Positions 16,784-26,112 of a stretch of DNA of 64,000 bases are shown here, piece after piece. Numbering within the stretch: position 1 is the first letter of the stretch; each line of letters starts with the position of its first letter. The position numbers and the translations under genes are program-made. The notes under the pieces were generated by a model. The model ran no database searches. It had not been told where the DNA came from and saw only the letters and a program-made list of their open reading frames with translations. Where the stretch lies: contig JABZFP010000030.1 in NCBI GenBank assembly GCA_014237395.1, positions 888,211-952,210 on the forward strand, in the 5' to 3' direction. Source of the DNA: Desulfobacteraceae bacterium. GTDB lineage: Bacteria > Desulfobacterota > Desulfobacteria > Desulfobacterales > UBA5852.

Positions 16784-19054
16784 ATGACATCCCAAAAAAA
16801 ACGCCCTGATCCGGGGGCTGGCGAAATGTCGCCGGAACATCCGCCATTGCCGGCTTGGTCTTGTGATGAGGCCTGGCCTGCGGACGCGTCGCCCGCGATT
16901 GCCTTAACCCGTCAGCAGCGGGAGCGCCAAGCCTTTCACATCATCACGGAAGCTGCGGTTTCCCAGGCCGAACTGCCCGCGATTTGCCAGAAAATCCTGA
17001 CCGATCTTTTATCCGTGCTGGACTTCGATTTCGCCACCCTGCGGCTTTACGATCCGGCGACCCGTCTGCTCAACCTGACCGCTATCGCCGGTCAGCGGGT
17101 GCAGGCGATGCTGGACAAGTTTCCCGTCCAGTCCATTGACGATCCCCATTATGTGGGCGCCTTTGTGGCCCGTGAGCGAAAACCGGTCTTTGCACCGGAA
17201 GTCGACCGCCATACCATCGCTGAAACCCACGCCATGCGGGTGCGTGAGATCGGGCTGAAAGGCATCATCGCCTATCCCATCACCAGTGCCGCCGGCGATC
17301 TGATCGGTGTGGTGCAGCTCAATGCCGGGGAGGCCCGTTCCATCAACCCGGGGGATCGAACCTTTTTCGAAGCCGTGGCCCGGATGTTCGGCACCATCAT
17401 TGAACATCGTCGCGCGGTGGACAGCCTCCGGGAGAGCGAAGAAGGCTATCGCTCTCTTTTTGAGAACGCCCCCGCCGCGCTTTGGGTGGCGGATTTTTCG
17501 GATGCCAAGGCGTATCTGACCCGCCTGCAGGAAACCGGAACAGCGGATCTGGGCACCCATTTTACCGCCAACCCGGGAGCCGTGGCCGAGTGTGCCGCGC
17601 GCATCAAGGTCCTGGATGTCAATCAGCAGGCTCTCGAGCTATACCAGGCACAAGACAAACAGGCCTTAAAAACGGGTTTGTCGCGTATCCTGACCGCACA
17701 ATCCTTCGAGGCCCTGGCCGGGGAACTGGTCATCATCAGCGCGGGCGGGCAGCGCTCCAGCACTGAGATCGAAAATCTCACCCTGTCCGGTGAAAAGCGT
17801 CGGCTGGTCATGCAGTGGTTCGTGGCGCCGGGCCATGAATCCGATTATGGGCGGGTCTTTATCTCATTTCGGGATGTCACGGCGACCCGGGCGTTGGAGG
17901 CCCAATTGCTCCAGTCGCAGAAGATGGAATCCGTCGGGACCCTGGCCGGCGGCATTGCCCACGATTTCAACAATATCATGCAGGCCATCAGCGGGTATAC
18001 CCAGCTCATGCTATGGGATCGCCATCCGGGGGAGCAGGATTACGACAACTTACGCGCCATCGAAAAAGCGGCCGATCGTGCCAGCAAACTGACCCGTCAG
18101 TTATTGACCTTCAGCCGCAAAGTCCCCATCGCCCTGAAGCCGACGGACCTCAATGCGGAAATCGAAGGCGTCGGTAAGATCCTGGCGCGCACGATCCCGA
18201 AAATGATCCGTATCGAGCAGCATCTGGACCCTGATTTATATCCGGTCAACGCCGACCGGTCTCAGATCGAACAGGTGTTGATGAATCTCAGCATCAATGC
18301 CAGCAATGCCATGCCGGATGGTGGGCGTCTTGTGTTCGAAACCGCGAATGTCGAGCTGGACCGGACCTATGCTCTCGCCCATCCGGAGGCCCACGAGGGA
18401 CCCCATGTGCGACTGTCCGTATCGGATACCGGACACGGCATGAACGCCGAAACCCAACGACGGGTATTCGAACCTTTTTTTACGACGGGAGAGATCGGGC
18501 AGGGTTCCGGTCTGGGGCTGGCCATGGTTTACGGGATCGTTAAAAACCACGATGGTCATATCCTCTGTTACAGCACGCCCGGGCAGGGGACCTGTTTCAA
18601 GATCTATCTGCCCGCCATTGGAACCCCGCTCGCCATACCGATCGGAGAGGCCAGCCCGGCAGCGGCCTCGCCGTCCGGAACGGAAACCATCCTGGTGGTG
18701 GACGACGAGCCCGTGATTCTGGATCTGGCGGAAACCATTCTGGCGCGCTTCGGCTACACGGTCATCCGCGCCGAAAGCGGCGAGCAGGCCCTGGCCATTC
18801 TGGCCGGCCAGGCCGAATCGGTCGACCTGGTGATTCTGGACCTGAACATGCCCGGAATGGGGGGGCATAACTGCCTCGAGACGCTCAAGGCCCGCTATCC
18901 GGATTTGCCGGTGCTGATTGCCAGCGGCTATTCTCCCAACGGATCGGTGCGGGATACGCTGAGCGCCGGCGCTGCGGGATTCATCGGAAAACCCTATCAG
19001 TTAAAGGAAATGCTCAAGATTGTGCGGGATATTATCGATGCCGAATCTTCCTGA
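16784..19054 (+). CDS. Hybrid histidine kinase (GAF-PAS-HisKA-HATPase-REC)
   Basis: A 756-residue soluble kinase without membrane helices. Order: GAF (about 60-215; QAELPAICQKILTDLLSVLDFDFATLRLYD), PAS-like (about 220-375), HisKA with His393 in GGIAHDFNNIMQAI, HATPase_c with DTGHGM and GSGLGLAMVYGIVKNHDG, and a C-terminal receiver (about 630-750) with Asp686 in VILDLNMPGMGG. It should sense a cytoplasmic signal and pass phosphate to its own receiver and then to a partner. No dedicated partner regulator lies beside it. The start lacks a clear ribosome site; the N-terminal 45 residues are low-complexity, so a later start is possible. Confidence 0.9.
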   Translation: MTSQKKRPDPGAGEMSPEHPPLPAWSCDEAWPADASPAIALTRQQRERQAFHIITEAAVSQAELPAICQKILTDLLSVLDFDFATLRLYDPATRLLNLTAIAGQRVQAMLDKFPVQSIDDPHYVGAFVARERKPVFAPEVDRHTIAETHAMRVREIGLKGIIAYPITSAAGDLIGVVQLNAGEARSINPGDRTFFEAVARMFGTIIEHRRAVDSLRESEEGYRSLFENAPAALWVADFSDAKAYLTRLQETGTADLGTHFTANPGAVAECAARIKVLDVNQQALELYQAQDKQALKTGLSRILTAQSFEALAGELVIISAGGQRSSTEIENLTLSGEKRRLVMQWFVAPGHESDYGRVFISFRDVTATRALEAQLLQSQKMESVGTLAGGIAHDFNNIMQAISGYTQLMLWDRHPGEQDYDNLRAIEKAADRASKLTRQLLTFSRKVPIALKPTDLNAEIEGVGKILARTIPKMIRIEQHLDPDLYPVNADRSQIEQVLMNLSINASNAMPDGGRLVFETANVELDRTYALAHPEAHEGPHVRLSVSDTGHGMNAETQRRVFEPFFTTGEIGQGSGLGLAMVYGIVKNHDGHILCYSTPGQGTCFKIYLPAIGTPLAIPIGEASPAAASPSGTETILVVDDEPVILDLAETILARFGYTVIRAESGEQALAILAGQAESVDLVILDLNMPGMGGHNCLETLKARYPDLPVLIASGYSPNGSVRDTLSAGAAGFIGKPYQLKEMLKIVRDIIDAESS

Positions 19055-19162
19055 AAAGCCACTTCTCCACCGGTGGGATTGCGGTGAAGCGGACCCGAAC
19101 AACTTCTTACGACGTTTGACACCCTCATCTCGCATCGATTGTGCCGCGACCCGGGTTGCCTG

Positions 19163-20902
19163 ATGTCAACCGTCATCCGTTATAAAGATATCTTCAACAC
19201 CACCATCAACGGGGTTCTCGTCACCGATGCCAGCGGGAAGTTGACCCATATCAATCGTCAGGCTGAAAAGATCCTGGGGTTCAGTGCCCGGCGGCACATC
19301 GGCTGCTATATTTCGGACCTTCTGCCGTTGACGGGGCCTCAGGTCATGGCGTGCATCGAAAACGGCGTGCCGAATCTGGGTCACCTGATCAAGGGCAAGG
19401 TCGTCGACCTGGTCCTGTTCATAACGCTTTTCACCTCCGGTGGCCGTGTACGGGGCGCGATGTGCACCTTTCAGGAAATGGGGCAATTTGAAACATCCGC
19501 GCAGAAATTGGAATCCTACCAGCGGCTGAACCGGGAGCTGGCGGCGGTTTTCGACGCATCGTCGGACGGGCTGTGGGTCTGCGACCACCACGGCATGGTG
19601 ATCAACATCAACAAAGCCTCGGCGCGGCTCAACGGGATCAAGGCCGACAAGATCATCGGGCGCAACATTGCCGATCTGGTGGCCAGCGGCCTGTTCGATC
19701 GCTCGGTCACCCTGGAGGTGATCGAGACCCGCCGCCAGGTGAGCATCATGCAGTTTGTGAAGCGGACCAACCGCTACCTGCTGGCGACGGGAACGCCGGT
19801 TTTCGATGATCAGGGGCAGCTGCACATCGTGGTGGTCAACGAGCGGGACATGACCCAGCTGAATGTCATCCGGGACGAACTGGAACAAACCCAGATGGTC
19901 ACCGAAAAAATACGCGATGAACTGGCTGAGTTACGTATGCTTGAGCGCAAGGACCCGGCCATCATTGCCGAAAGCAAGGAGATGCGCCAGGTGCTGACCG
20001 TGGCCCTGAAACTGGCCCGCCTGGATGCCTCCAATATTATGATTCTGGGGGAATCGGGTACCGGCAAGGGGCTGATGGCCCGCTATATCCACCAGAACAG
20101 CATCCGTGCGAAACATCCTTTCATCCCGATCAACTGCGCCGCACTGCCCGAAAGTCTGCTGGAGGCGGAACTCTTCGGCTACGAGCGGGGCGCATTCACC
20201 GGGGCGCGGGAGCAGGGCAAGGTCGGCCTGTTTGAACTGGCCCACGAAGGGACGCTCTTCCTCGATGAAATCGGGGATCTGCCGCTGCCCCTGCAGGCCA
20301 AGCTGCTCAAATACCTCGACGACCATGAAATCGTGCGGCTGGGGGGCCTGAAGCCCCGGCACATCGACTGCACCGTGATTGCCGCAACCAACCAGGACAT
20401 CGAGGGGCAGGTCAAGCGCCGCCTGTTTCGCGAAGATCTTTTTTATCGCCTCAACGCCTTTACGATTCAAATCCCCCCCTTGCGAACGCGACCGGAGGAT
20501 ATTTTCGAGTTGATCCGGCACTATATGGCGCAGTACAGCCGGACCTATCGGACGCGCGGCAAACTCATGCCTGAAACCCTCGAACGACTGCAGGGCTATG
20601 CCTTTCCAGGCAATGTGCGCGAGCTCAAGAACCTGATCAAGAGAGCGGTGGTCATGGGCGAGAGCGAGATGCTGGACGGTTTCCTGGAACGCAGTCTGGA
20701 AGCCGCCCGAACGACAGCGGCCTCCTCCAGCGGATCATCTCCGGCCGGGCAGCGCCTGGCCGACGAGGTGAATGCCTTCGAACGGGAGATTTTAAAACGC
20801 GCTATCCAGCAGTGCCGCACGACCCGGGAGTTGTCGAAGGCGCTGGGGGTCAGCCAGCCCACGGTGGTCAGAAAAATGAAAAAGTATAAGCTTTCCTTCT
20901 GA
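19163..20902 (+). CDS. PAS-domain sigma54-dependent activator of the polyamine/AOR operon
   Basis: A 579-residue activator. Two PAS domains (about 5-105 and 125-240) replace a receiver, so it senses a ligand directly. The AAA+ domain (about 270-500) has Walker A GESGTGKG (296-303), a canonical GAFTGA (343-348), LFLDEIGD and an arginine-finger region. A C-terminal HTH_8 (RTTRELSKALGVSQPTVVRKMKKY) binds DNA. I start at ATG 19163; a TTG at 19139 would add 8 residues. It lies directly upstream of two palindromic sites and a sigma54 promoter leading into the aminotransferase-AOR-Pot operon, which is very likely its target. The inducer could be a polyamine or its catabolite (inference). Confidence 0.92.
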   Translation: MSTVIRYKDIFNTTINGVLVTDASGKLTHINRQAEKILGFSARRHIGCYISDLLPLTGPQVMACIENGVPNLGHLIKGKVVDLVLFITLFTSGGRVRGAMCTFQEMGQFETSAQKLESYQRLNRELAAVFDASSDGLWVCDHHGMVININKASARLNGIKADKIIGRNIADLVASGLFDRSVTLEVIETRRQVSIMQFVKRTNRYLLATGTPVFDDQGQLHIVVVNERDMTQLNVIRDELEQTQMVTEKIRDELAELRMLERKDPAIIAESKEMRQVLTVALKLARLDASNIMILGESGTGKGLMARYIHQNSIRAKHPFIPINCAALPESLLEAELFGYERGAFTGAREQGKVGLFELAHEGTLFLDEIGDLPLPLQAKLLKYLDDHEIVRLGGLKPRHIDCTVIAATNQDIEGQVKRRLFREDLFYRLNAFTIQIPPLRTRPEDIFELIRHYMAQYSRTYRTRGKLMPETLERLQGYAFPGNVRELKNLIKRAVVMGESEMLDGFLERSLEAARTTAASSSGSSPAGQRLADEVNAFEREILKRAIQQCRTTRELSKALGVSQPTVVRKMKKYKLSF

Positions 20903-21047
20903 TTGATACAAAAATGAATCAGCATATATTATAACCCGCCGAAATAATACTCGATATCAATATTTTAAATTAAGATCTATTTTTGAATCGAAATAATGAT
21001 AATCTTATCAGTAAGTTAAATTTTTGCTTGATACAAATGTGAATCAA
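20903..21047. promoter_or_regulatory. Two palindromic upstream activator sites
   Basis: A 20-bp imperfect palindrome, TTGATAC-N6-GAATCAA-like, occurs at 20903-20922 and again at 21028-21047; the copies agree at 17 of 20 positions. They lie about 200 and 75 bp upstream of the sigma54 promoter at 21118 in an otherwise A+T-rich 285-bp gap. They are the best candidates for binding sites of the activator encoded just before. A possible half-site (TTGAATCG) lies near 20983. Confidence 0.65.
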
Positions 21048-21117
21048 TTTTTTGCGGACCTGCTCTCTGCAATGGCCGCCATCGCGGCCTCCCCGCTGTT
21101 TTCTGTCCCCGGGTTTC

Positions 21118-21133
21118 TGGCCTGTATGTTGCA
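21118..21133 (+). promoter_or_regulatory. Sigma54 (-24/-12) promoter of the polyamine/AOR operon
   Basis: TGGCCTG at 21118-21124, four bases, then TTGCA at 21129-21133 match TGGCACG-N4-TTGCW with correct spacing and intact GG and GC dinucleotides. It lies 54 bp before the aminotransferase ATG and follows a sigma54-activator gene and two activator-site candidates. Confidence 0.78.
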
Positions 21134-21187
21134 GTAATAGGCCTCATCTTTTCCATTTCCTACCGGTTGTCAATTAGAGGAGGCCTT

Positions 21188-22498
21188 ATGGCGTCACCAT
21201 CCAAGTCGGAAGCCTTGAGCCGGACCCGGGCGAATGTCATTGCCAAAGGATATGCCAGCGGGACGGCAACCTATGTAGAACGCGCGGCCGGCGCCCTGAT
21301 CTATGATGTGGAAGGGCGCGAGTATATCGATTTCGCCGGGGGAATTGCGGTGATGAATGTCGGGCACTCCCACCCAAAAGTCGTTGCCGCGATCCAGGAC
21401 CAGGCTGCCAAATTCACCCATACCTGTTTTATGGTGCTGCCCTACGCACCGGCCATTGACCTGGCGGAGAAGCTTTGCGACCTGGTGCCGGGCGATTTCG
21501 ACAAGGCCGCCATGTTTATCAACAGCGGGGCGGAAGCCGTCGAAAATGCCGTCAAGGTGGCGCGCTACGCCTCGAGACGTCCGGCCATCATCTGTTTCGA
21601 GAACGCTTTTCACGGCCGTACGCTGATGGGCATGAGTCTGACCAGCAAGGTCAAACCCTATAAGTTCGGCTTCGGGCCCTATGCCCCTGAAATCTACCGC
21701 ATGCCCTTCGCCTACTGCTACCGCTGCCCCTTTGGGCTGACCTATCCCGGCTGCAACACCGCCTGTGCCGACCATCTGAAATCGTTTCTGGTATCCCATG
21801 TAGCGCCCGAATCCACGGCCGCCGTCATTGTGGAACCGATCCAGGGGGAGGGTGGTTTTATCACCCCGCCGCCGGAATACTTCCAGAAATTGAAGCAGAT
21901 TTGTGATGACAACGGCATCCTGTTTATTGCCGACGAGATTCAGACCGGCATGGGCCGCACCGGGCGCATGTTCGCCATGGAACATTGGGGCGTCGAAGCC
22001 GATATCACTACGGTGGCCAAAAGCCTTGCCGCCGGGATGCCGCTCAGCGCCGTGGTGGGCCGCAAGGAGTTGATGGACAGTGTCCATGCCTCCGGCATCG
22101 GTGGGACCTATGGCGCAAACCCGCTGGCCTGCCGGGCCGCACTGGCCGTGCTGGAAATTTTCGAGACCGAAGACTTGCTCGCCAAAGGCCAGGTCCTGGG
22201 CGCCAAACTGCGCCGGCGTTTTGACCAATTTCAAGCCGAATTCGAGGTGGTGGGCGACGTCCGGGGATTGGGGCCCATGCTGGCGCTGGAACTGGTGGAG
22301 GACCGTGAATCCAAAGTGCCGGCGGGGGATGCCGCCAAGAAGCTGGTGGGCTACTGCCACGAACGGGGCCTGATCATCCTGGCCTGCGGCGCCTATGGCA
22401 ACGTCATCCGGGTACTGATGCCCCTTGTGATCACGGATGACCAACTGGAGCGAGGGCTGGCCATCATGGCGGACGGATTAGCCGCCCTTGAGGTCTGA
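21188..22498 (+). CDS. gabT: Class III aminotransferase (GABA/putrescine transaminase type)
   Basis: A 436-residue PLP enzyme. ATG 21188 follows AGAGGAGG. It carries the class III hallmarks: IDFAGGIAVMNVGHSHPKV, the FINSGAEAVENAVKVAR phosphate-binding loop, AFHGRTLM, VEPIQGEGGF, IADEIQTGMGRTG and the Schiff-base Lys278 in TTVAKSLAAGMPL. Best similarity in memory is to 4-aminobutyrate aminotransferase, which transfers the amino group to 2-oxoglutarate. In this operon (AOR, PotABCD, agmatine deiminase) it could instead or also use putrescine, yielding 4-aminobutanal. An insertion with several Cys (CYRCPFGLTYPGCNTAC, about residues 178-194) is seen in a subset of GabT-like enzymes. Confidence 0.88.
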   Translation: MASPSKSEALSRTRANVIAKGYASGTATYVERAAGALIYDVEGREYIDFAGGIAVMNVGHSHPKVVAAIQDQAAKFTHTCFMVLPYAPAIDLAEKLCDLVPGDFDKAAMFINSGAEAVENAVKVARYASRRPAIICFENAFHGRTLMGMSLTSKVKPYKFGFGPYAPEIYRMPFAYCYRCPFGLTYPGCNTACADHLKSFLVSHVAPESTAAVIVEPIQGEGGFITPPPEYFQKLKQICDDNGILFIADEIQTGMGRTGRMFAMEHWGVEADITTVAKSLAAGMPLSAVVGRKELMDSVHASGIGGTYGANPLACRAALAVLEIFETEDLLAKGQVLGAKLRRRFDQFQAEFEVVGDVRGLGPMLALELVEDRESKVPAGDAAKKLVGYCHERGLIILACGAYGNVIRVLMPLVITDDQLERGLAIMADGLAALEV

Positions 22499-22499
22499 T

Positions 22500-22847
22500 A
22501 TGAATGACACCATCCACCAGGAGGCGTGTTCCTGGGCCGACATCAAAAGCCGGCTCGATCCGGCCTGGAGCTATGTGGTCATCGAAACGACCGCGGTGAC
22601 CGCCAGCGTGGATGTTTTTCATACCGTTACGGCACTTCTGGCGGAGCATGCCAATGGCATCAAGGCCCAGGAGATCTGCCGGGAAACGTCTTCCGGCAAG
22701 CTGTTGATGCTGGTGCAGATCGAGCCGGGGCAGACCGAGGCCGTCAAAAACAAGCTGTTCGATCCGCGGCTGCCGCCATCACTGACGGTTTATTTTTACG
22801 ATTGCACGCCGGTCAGGGACGACGATCGTTCCTCCGGATCTCGGTAA
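22500..22847 (+). CDS. Small conserved-looking hypothetical protein
   Basis: A 115-residue protein starting 1 bp after the aminotransferase stop, with a tight operon arrangement. It is predicted soluble, with an alternating beta/alpha pattern (SYVVIETTAVTASVDVFHTVTALLAEHANGIKAQEI ... KLLMLVQIEPGQTEAVKNKLF) that could be an ACT- or ferredoxin-like alpha/beta fold. No catalytic motif is visible. Sitting between the aminotransferase and AOR, it may be a regulatory or accessory subunit. Function unknown. Confidence 0.7.
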   Translation: MNDTIHQEACSWADIKSRLDPAWSYVVIETTAVTASVDVFHTVTALLAEHANGIKAQEICRETSSGKLLMLVQIEPGQTEAVKNKLFDPRLPPSLTVYFYDCTPVRDDDRSSGSR

Positions 22848-22903
22848 GGACGACGACCACCTCGATAAAACCCCCCGGGCAGCACCCGGGAAAGGAGGCC
22901 ATG

Positions 22904-24631
22904 ATGAAACTGATCAAAGTCGATATGACGGCGAAAACGATTCGCGTCGAAGATCTTCCGGCAGCGTACAAGGGATTGGGCGGACGGGCCCTGACGTCTG
23001 GTTACATAAATGATCACGTGCCGGCAACGTCTGATGCACTGGGGCCCGAGAACATCCTGATATTCGCGCCCGGCTATTTCAGCGCAACCCCGCTGGTGAA
23101 TACCAGTCGACTCTCGGTTGGCGCCAAGAGTCCCCTGACCGGCGGGATCAAGGAGAGCAATGTGGGGGGCACCGTGGCGGCGGCGCTGGGCAATCTCGGC
23201 ATTTCGGCCATTGTGGTGGAGGGCCAGGCGCCCGAAGGTGAAACCTGGCTGCTCAAGATCGAGCCGGATGGTCAGGCGGTGCTGATCGAGGGCCAGGCGT
23301 ACCGGGACATGCGGACGTATGCCCTGGTGGAAAAACTGGTGGATGAATTCGGCGCTAAGAACAGCGTGACCTGCATCGGCCCGGCCGGTGAGCAGCAGTT
23401 GAGCGCGGCTTCCATTCAGACCACGGACATGGACGGCCACCCCTGCCGGGCGGCCGGCCGTGGCGGGTTGGGTGCGGTTATGGGCGCCAAGGGGCTCAAA
23501 GCGCTGATCGTCAGCCGCGCCGGAAAAAATGCGGATCCCATGGCGGACGCCGAGGCTTTCAAAGCCGCGGCCAAGGCTTATGCCAAGGCGGTCAAGGCCG
23601 ATGAATTCAGCGGCGAAATCCTGCCTGCGCTGGGATCGGCCTGCCTGGTGGAGGCCATCAACGAGGTGGGCGCTTTCCCGACCCGCAATGCCCGGGAGGG
23701 TCAGTTCGAGCATGCCGACCAGATCAGCGGCGAGACCATGGCTCGCATCATCCGTGAGCGCGGCGGCAAGACGACCCACAAGGGTTGCGCCCAGTGCATC
23801 ATCGATTGCTCCAACGAATATGTCGACAAGGAGGGGAAGTATGTGACCTCCTCCCTGGAGTACGAAACGATCTGGTCCATGGGCGGCATGATCGGCAACG
23901 GGGATCTGGATGCCATCGCCCGCCTGGATTTCCTTTGCGACGACATCGGGTTGGACACCATCAGCACCGGGGTGGCCATCGGCGTGGCCATGGATGCCGG
24001 CTATAAATCCTTCGGCGATGCCCAGGCGGCCATTGCCATGGTGGAAGAGGTGGCGGCGGGCACGGACTTCGGAAAGATCATCGGTCATGGCCCGGCGGCG
24101 GTGGGTAAGCATTTCAACCATGACCGCGTGCCGGTGATGAAAGGCCAGAGCATGGCGGCCTACGATCCCCGTGCGATTCAGGGGATGGCAGTCACCTATG
24201 CCACTTCCCCCATGGGCGGTGATCACACGGCCGGCTGGGTGGTGGATCAGAACCTGGAAGCCTTCGGCGGGACCCTGGACCGGTTTTCGGCCGAAGGCCA
24301 GGTGGAGGCGTCCCGCAATACCCAGATCCACATGGCGGCGGTCGATTCGGTGGGCATCTGCGACTTTGCCCAGTCCGGTCTGGCAGCCCCGGGGGGGATC
24401 GAGAACGTCTATCAGATGGTGGCGGCCAAGTCCGGGCAGCCCTTCGGGGAAGAGGACTGGCAGGCGTTGGGGCTGCGCGTGCTGAAAGCCGAGCGGGCTT
24501 TCAACCGGCGGGCGGGTTTTACGCCGGCGGATGACCGGTTGCCGCGCATGTTCTACGAAGAACCGCTGCCGCCCCACAACAAGGTGGTGGTCATCAGTGA
24601 CGCTGAAATGGAAGCCACCTTTGATTTCTGA
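22904..24631 (+). CDS. aor: Aldehyde:ferredoxin oxidoreductase (tungsten enzyme)
   Basis: A 575-residue cytoplasmic enzyme that oxidises aldehydes to acids with ferredoxin as electron acceptor, using a tungsten-bis-pterin cofactor and a [4Fe-4S] cluster. Cluster ligands are visible: Cys295, Cys298 and Cys302 (CAQCIIDC) and a distant Cys486 (VGICDF), the CX2CX3C...C pattern of the family. N-terminal GGRALTS and RLSVGAKSPLTGGIKESNVGG segments bind the pterin. Two adjacent ATGs exist; 22904 has the better spacing to AGGAGG. It is followed directly by a MoaD-like gene. With an amine transaminase before it and a polyamine transporter after it, 4-aminobutanal or a related aminoaldehyde is the likely substrate (inference). 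Confidence 0.93.
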   Translation: MKLIKVDMTAKTIRVEDLPAAYKGLGGRALTSGYINDHVPATSDALGPENILIFAPGYFSATPLVNTSRLSVGAKSPLTGGIKESNVGGTVAAALGNLGISAIVVEGQAPEGETWLLKIEPDGQAVLIEGQAYRDMRTYALVEKLVDEFGAKNSVTCIGPAGEQQLSAASIQTTDMDGHPCRAAGRGGLGAVMGAKGLKALIVSRAGKNADPMADAEAFKAAAKAYAKAVKADEFSGEILPALGSACLVEAINEVGAFPTRNAREGQFEHADQISGETMARIIRERGGKTTHKGCAQCIIDCSNEYVDKEGKYVTSSLEYETIWSMGGMIGNGDLDAIARLDFLCDDIGLDTISTGVAIGVAMDAGYKSFGDAQAAIAMVEEVAAGTDFGKIIGHGPAAVGKHFNHDRVPVMKGQSMAAYDPRAIQGMAVTYATSPMGGDHTAGWVVDQNLEAFGGTLDRFSAEGQVEASRNTQIHMAAVDSVGICDFAQSGLAAPGGIENVYQMVAAKSGQPFGEEDWQALGLRVLKAERAFNRRAGFTPADDRLPRMFYEEPLPPHNKVVVISDAEMEATFDF

Positions 24632-24642
24632 AGGTGAAGCGC

Positions 24643-24882
24643 ATGCAGGTGCAGGTTAAACTCTATGGAACGCTGGGCAAATGGGTGGCCGGGTACGACC
24701 ATCGGACGGGTCTGGCGGTGAATGTGGACGAAGGCGCCACCGTAGCGGATCTTATGGCGCAACTGGGCGTTCCACTGGACAAGATCGGGATGGTTTCCCT
24801 GGACGGCCGGCTGGTTGGCAAGGCGACAGCGTTGCGGAGCGGCGTCTTGGTCAAAGTGTTTCATCCCATTTTCGGTGGATAG
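24643..24882 (+). CDS. MoaD/ThiS-family sulfur carrier
   Basis: A 79-residue beta-grasp protein ending in the diagnostic Gly-Gly (HPIFGG), the site of thiocarboxylate formation. ATG 24643 follows AAGGTG; an in-frame GTG at 24634 is also possible. It starts 11 bp after the AOR stop. MoaD-like genes commonly accompany AOR genes and are thought to supply sulfur for the tungsten-pterin cofactor. No MoaE or MoeB is present nearby, so activation must come from elsewhere in the genome. Confidence 0.88.
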   Translation: MQVQVKLYGTLGKWVAGYDHRTGLAVNVDEGATVADLMAQLGVPLDKIGMVSLDGRLVGKATALRSGVLVKVFHPIFGG

Positions 24883-25050
24883 GGGGGCGGAACGTCCCGC
24901 ATATCCTGCGGTGCTAAAAGGCGCATGGGCAAATGAAGGGCCGCGCCGGTCGGATGTTGATAACGGCAGCCTGGCACCGGTTGCACGCGGCAATGACAAA
25001 TGACAGGCTCCTGATCAAAAACCTCAATGACAAGCGGATTGAATGGACCT

Positions 25051-26112
25051 ATGAATCAGAACCACCAGACGCAAACGAACCAGGGGTTGACCGCCAAGCA
25101 TGTCTGCAAGGCCTTCGGCAAGGTCAAAGCACTGGACGATGTCACCCTGGACGTCAAGCCCGGCGAGTTTTTTACGCTGCTGGGGCCATCGGGTTGCGGC
25201 AAGACCACCCTGCTGCGCATCATTGCCGGTCTGGAACTGGCCGACGCGGGCCAGATTCTGACCGGCGGCAAGGACATCACCGGCTTGCCGGCCATCAAAC
25301 GCCCGGTGAACACCGTGTTCCAGAGTTATGCCCTGTTCCCCCACCTGACCATTTACGAAAATGTGGCGTTCGGGTTGCGATCCCGCAAGTTTCCGGAGGC
25401 TGAAATCAAAAAACGGGTGGGCCGCCGCATCGAGATGCTGGATCTTCAGGAGATGGCCGATCGTCATCCGCACCAGCTGTCCGGGGGCCAGAAGCAGCGG
25501 GTGGCGCTGGCCCGCGCGCTGGTCAATGAACCGGATGTTCTCCTGCTGGACGAACCCATGAGCGCTCTCGATGCCCGTTTGCGGGCCCAGGTCCAGGAAG
25601 ACCTGCGGCGGCTGCAGCGCAAGCTGGGGCGCACCTTTATCCTGGTCACGCACGATCAGGCCGAGGCCTTGGTCTGCAGTGACCGTCTGGCCGTGATGCG
25701 CAGCGGGCGCGTCATCCAGATCGGAACACCCGAGCAGGTTTACGACAATCCCCGGGACAGCTTCGTGGCCAAGTTCCTGGGCGCAGCCAACCTCATCCCG
25801 AGCAAACGGGTGCCGGGGGGCGTGGAAACCGAACTCGGCTTCCTGGCGCTGGATAAGGAGCCGCCCTGGGAGGAAGGCACCGTGGCCATCCGTCCCGAGT
25901 GGATTCGCATCGGCGACGAAAAACCCGAGCGCAACGGTATTCGCGCCCGGGTTTCGGAAATCGTTTATCGCGGCACCAACTTCGACCTGTGGCTCGAACC
26001 GGGGCATTTGCGCGTGCGCACGAGTTCCTACAAGCGCGTCGAAGCCGGACGGGAAGTCTGGCTGGAGTTGGCCCCCCAAGAACTTGTCATTCTGGAAGAT
26101 GACCATGTCTAA
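25051..26112 (+). CDS. potA: Polyamine ABC transporter ATPase PotA
   Basis: A 353-residue ABC ATPase: Walker A GPSGCGKTT, Q-loop VFQSYALFPHLT, signature LSGGQKQR, Walker B VLLLDEPMSALDA, H-loop THDQAE, and a C-terminal TOBE-like regulatory domain (about 240-350) as in PotA/CysA importers. It powers uptake through PotB and PotC. Start could be 25027 or 25051; neither has a strong ribosome site. It lies 168 bp after the MoaD-like gene, with no terminator seen between, so it may belong to the same operon. Confidence 0.9.
   Translation: MNQNHQTQTNQGLTAKHVCKAFGKVKALDDVTLDVKPGEFFTLLGPSGCGKTTLLRIIAGLELADAGQILTGGKDITGLPAIKRPVNTVFQSYALFPHLTIYENVAFGLRSRKFPEAEIKKRVGRRIEMLDLQEMADRHPHQLSGGQKQRVALARALVNEPDVLLLDEPMSALDARLRAQVQEDLRRLQRKLGRTFILVTHDQAEALVCSDRLAVMRSGRVIQIGTPEQVYDNPRDSFVAKFLGAANLIPSKRVPGGVETELGFLALDKEPPWEEGTVAIRPEWIRIGDEKPERNGIRARVSEIVYRGTNFDLWLEPGHLRVRTSSYKRVEAGREVWLELAPQELVILEDDHV

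Noticed and set aside
22796..24577. A 593-codon minus-strand frame opposite the AOR gene
   Set aside because: It has no ribosome site or family motif and mirrors the codon positions of AOR, so it is a composition artefact.
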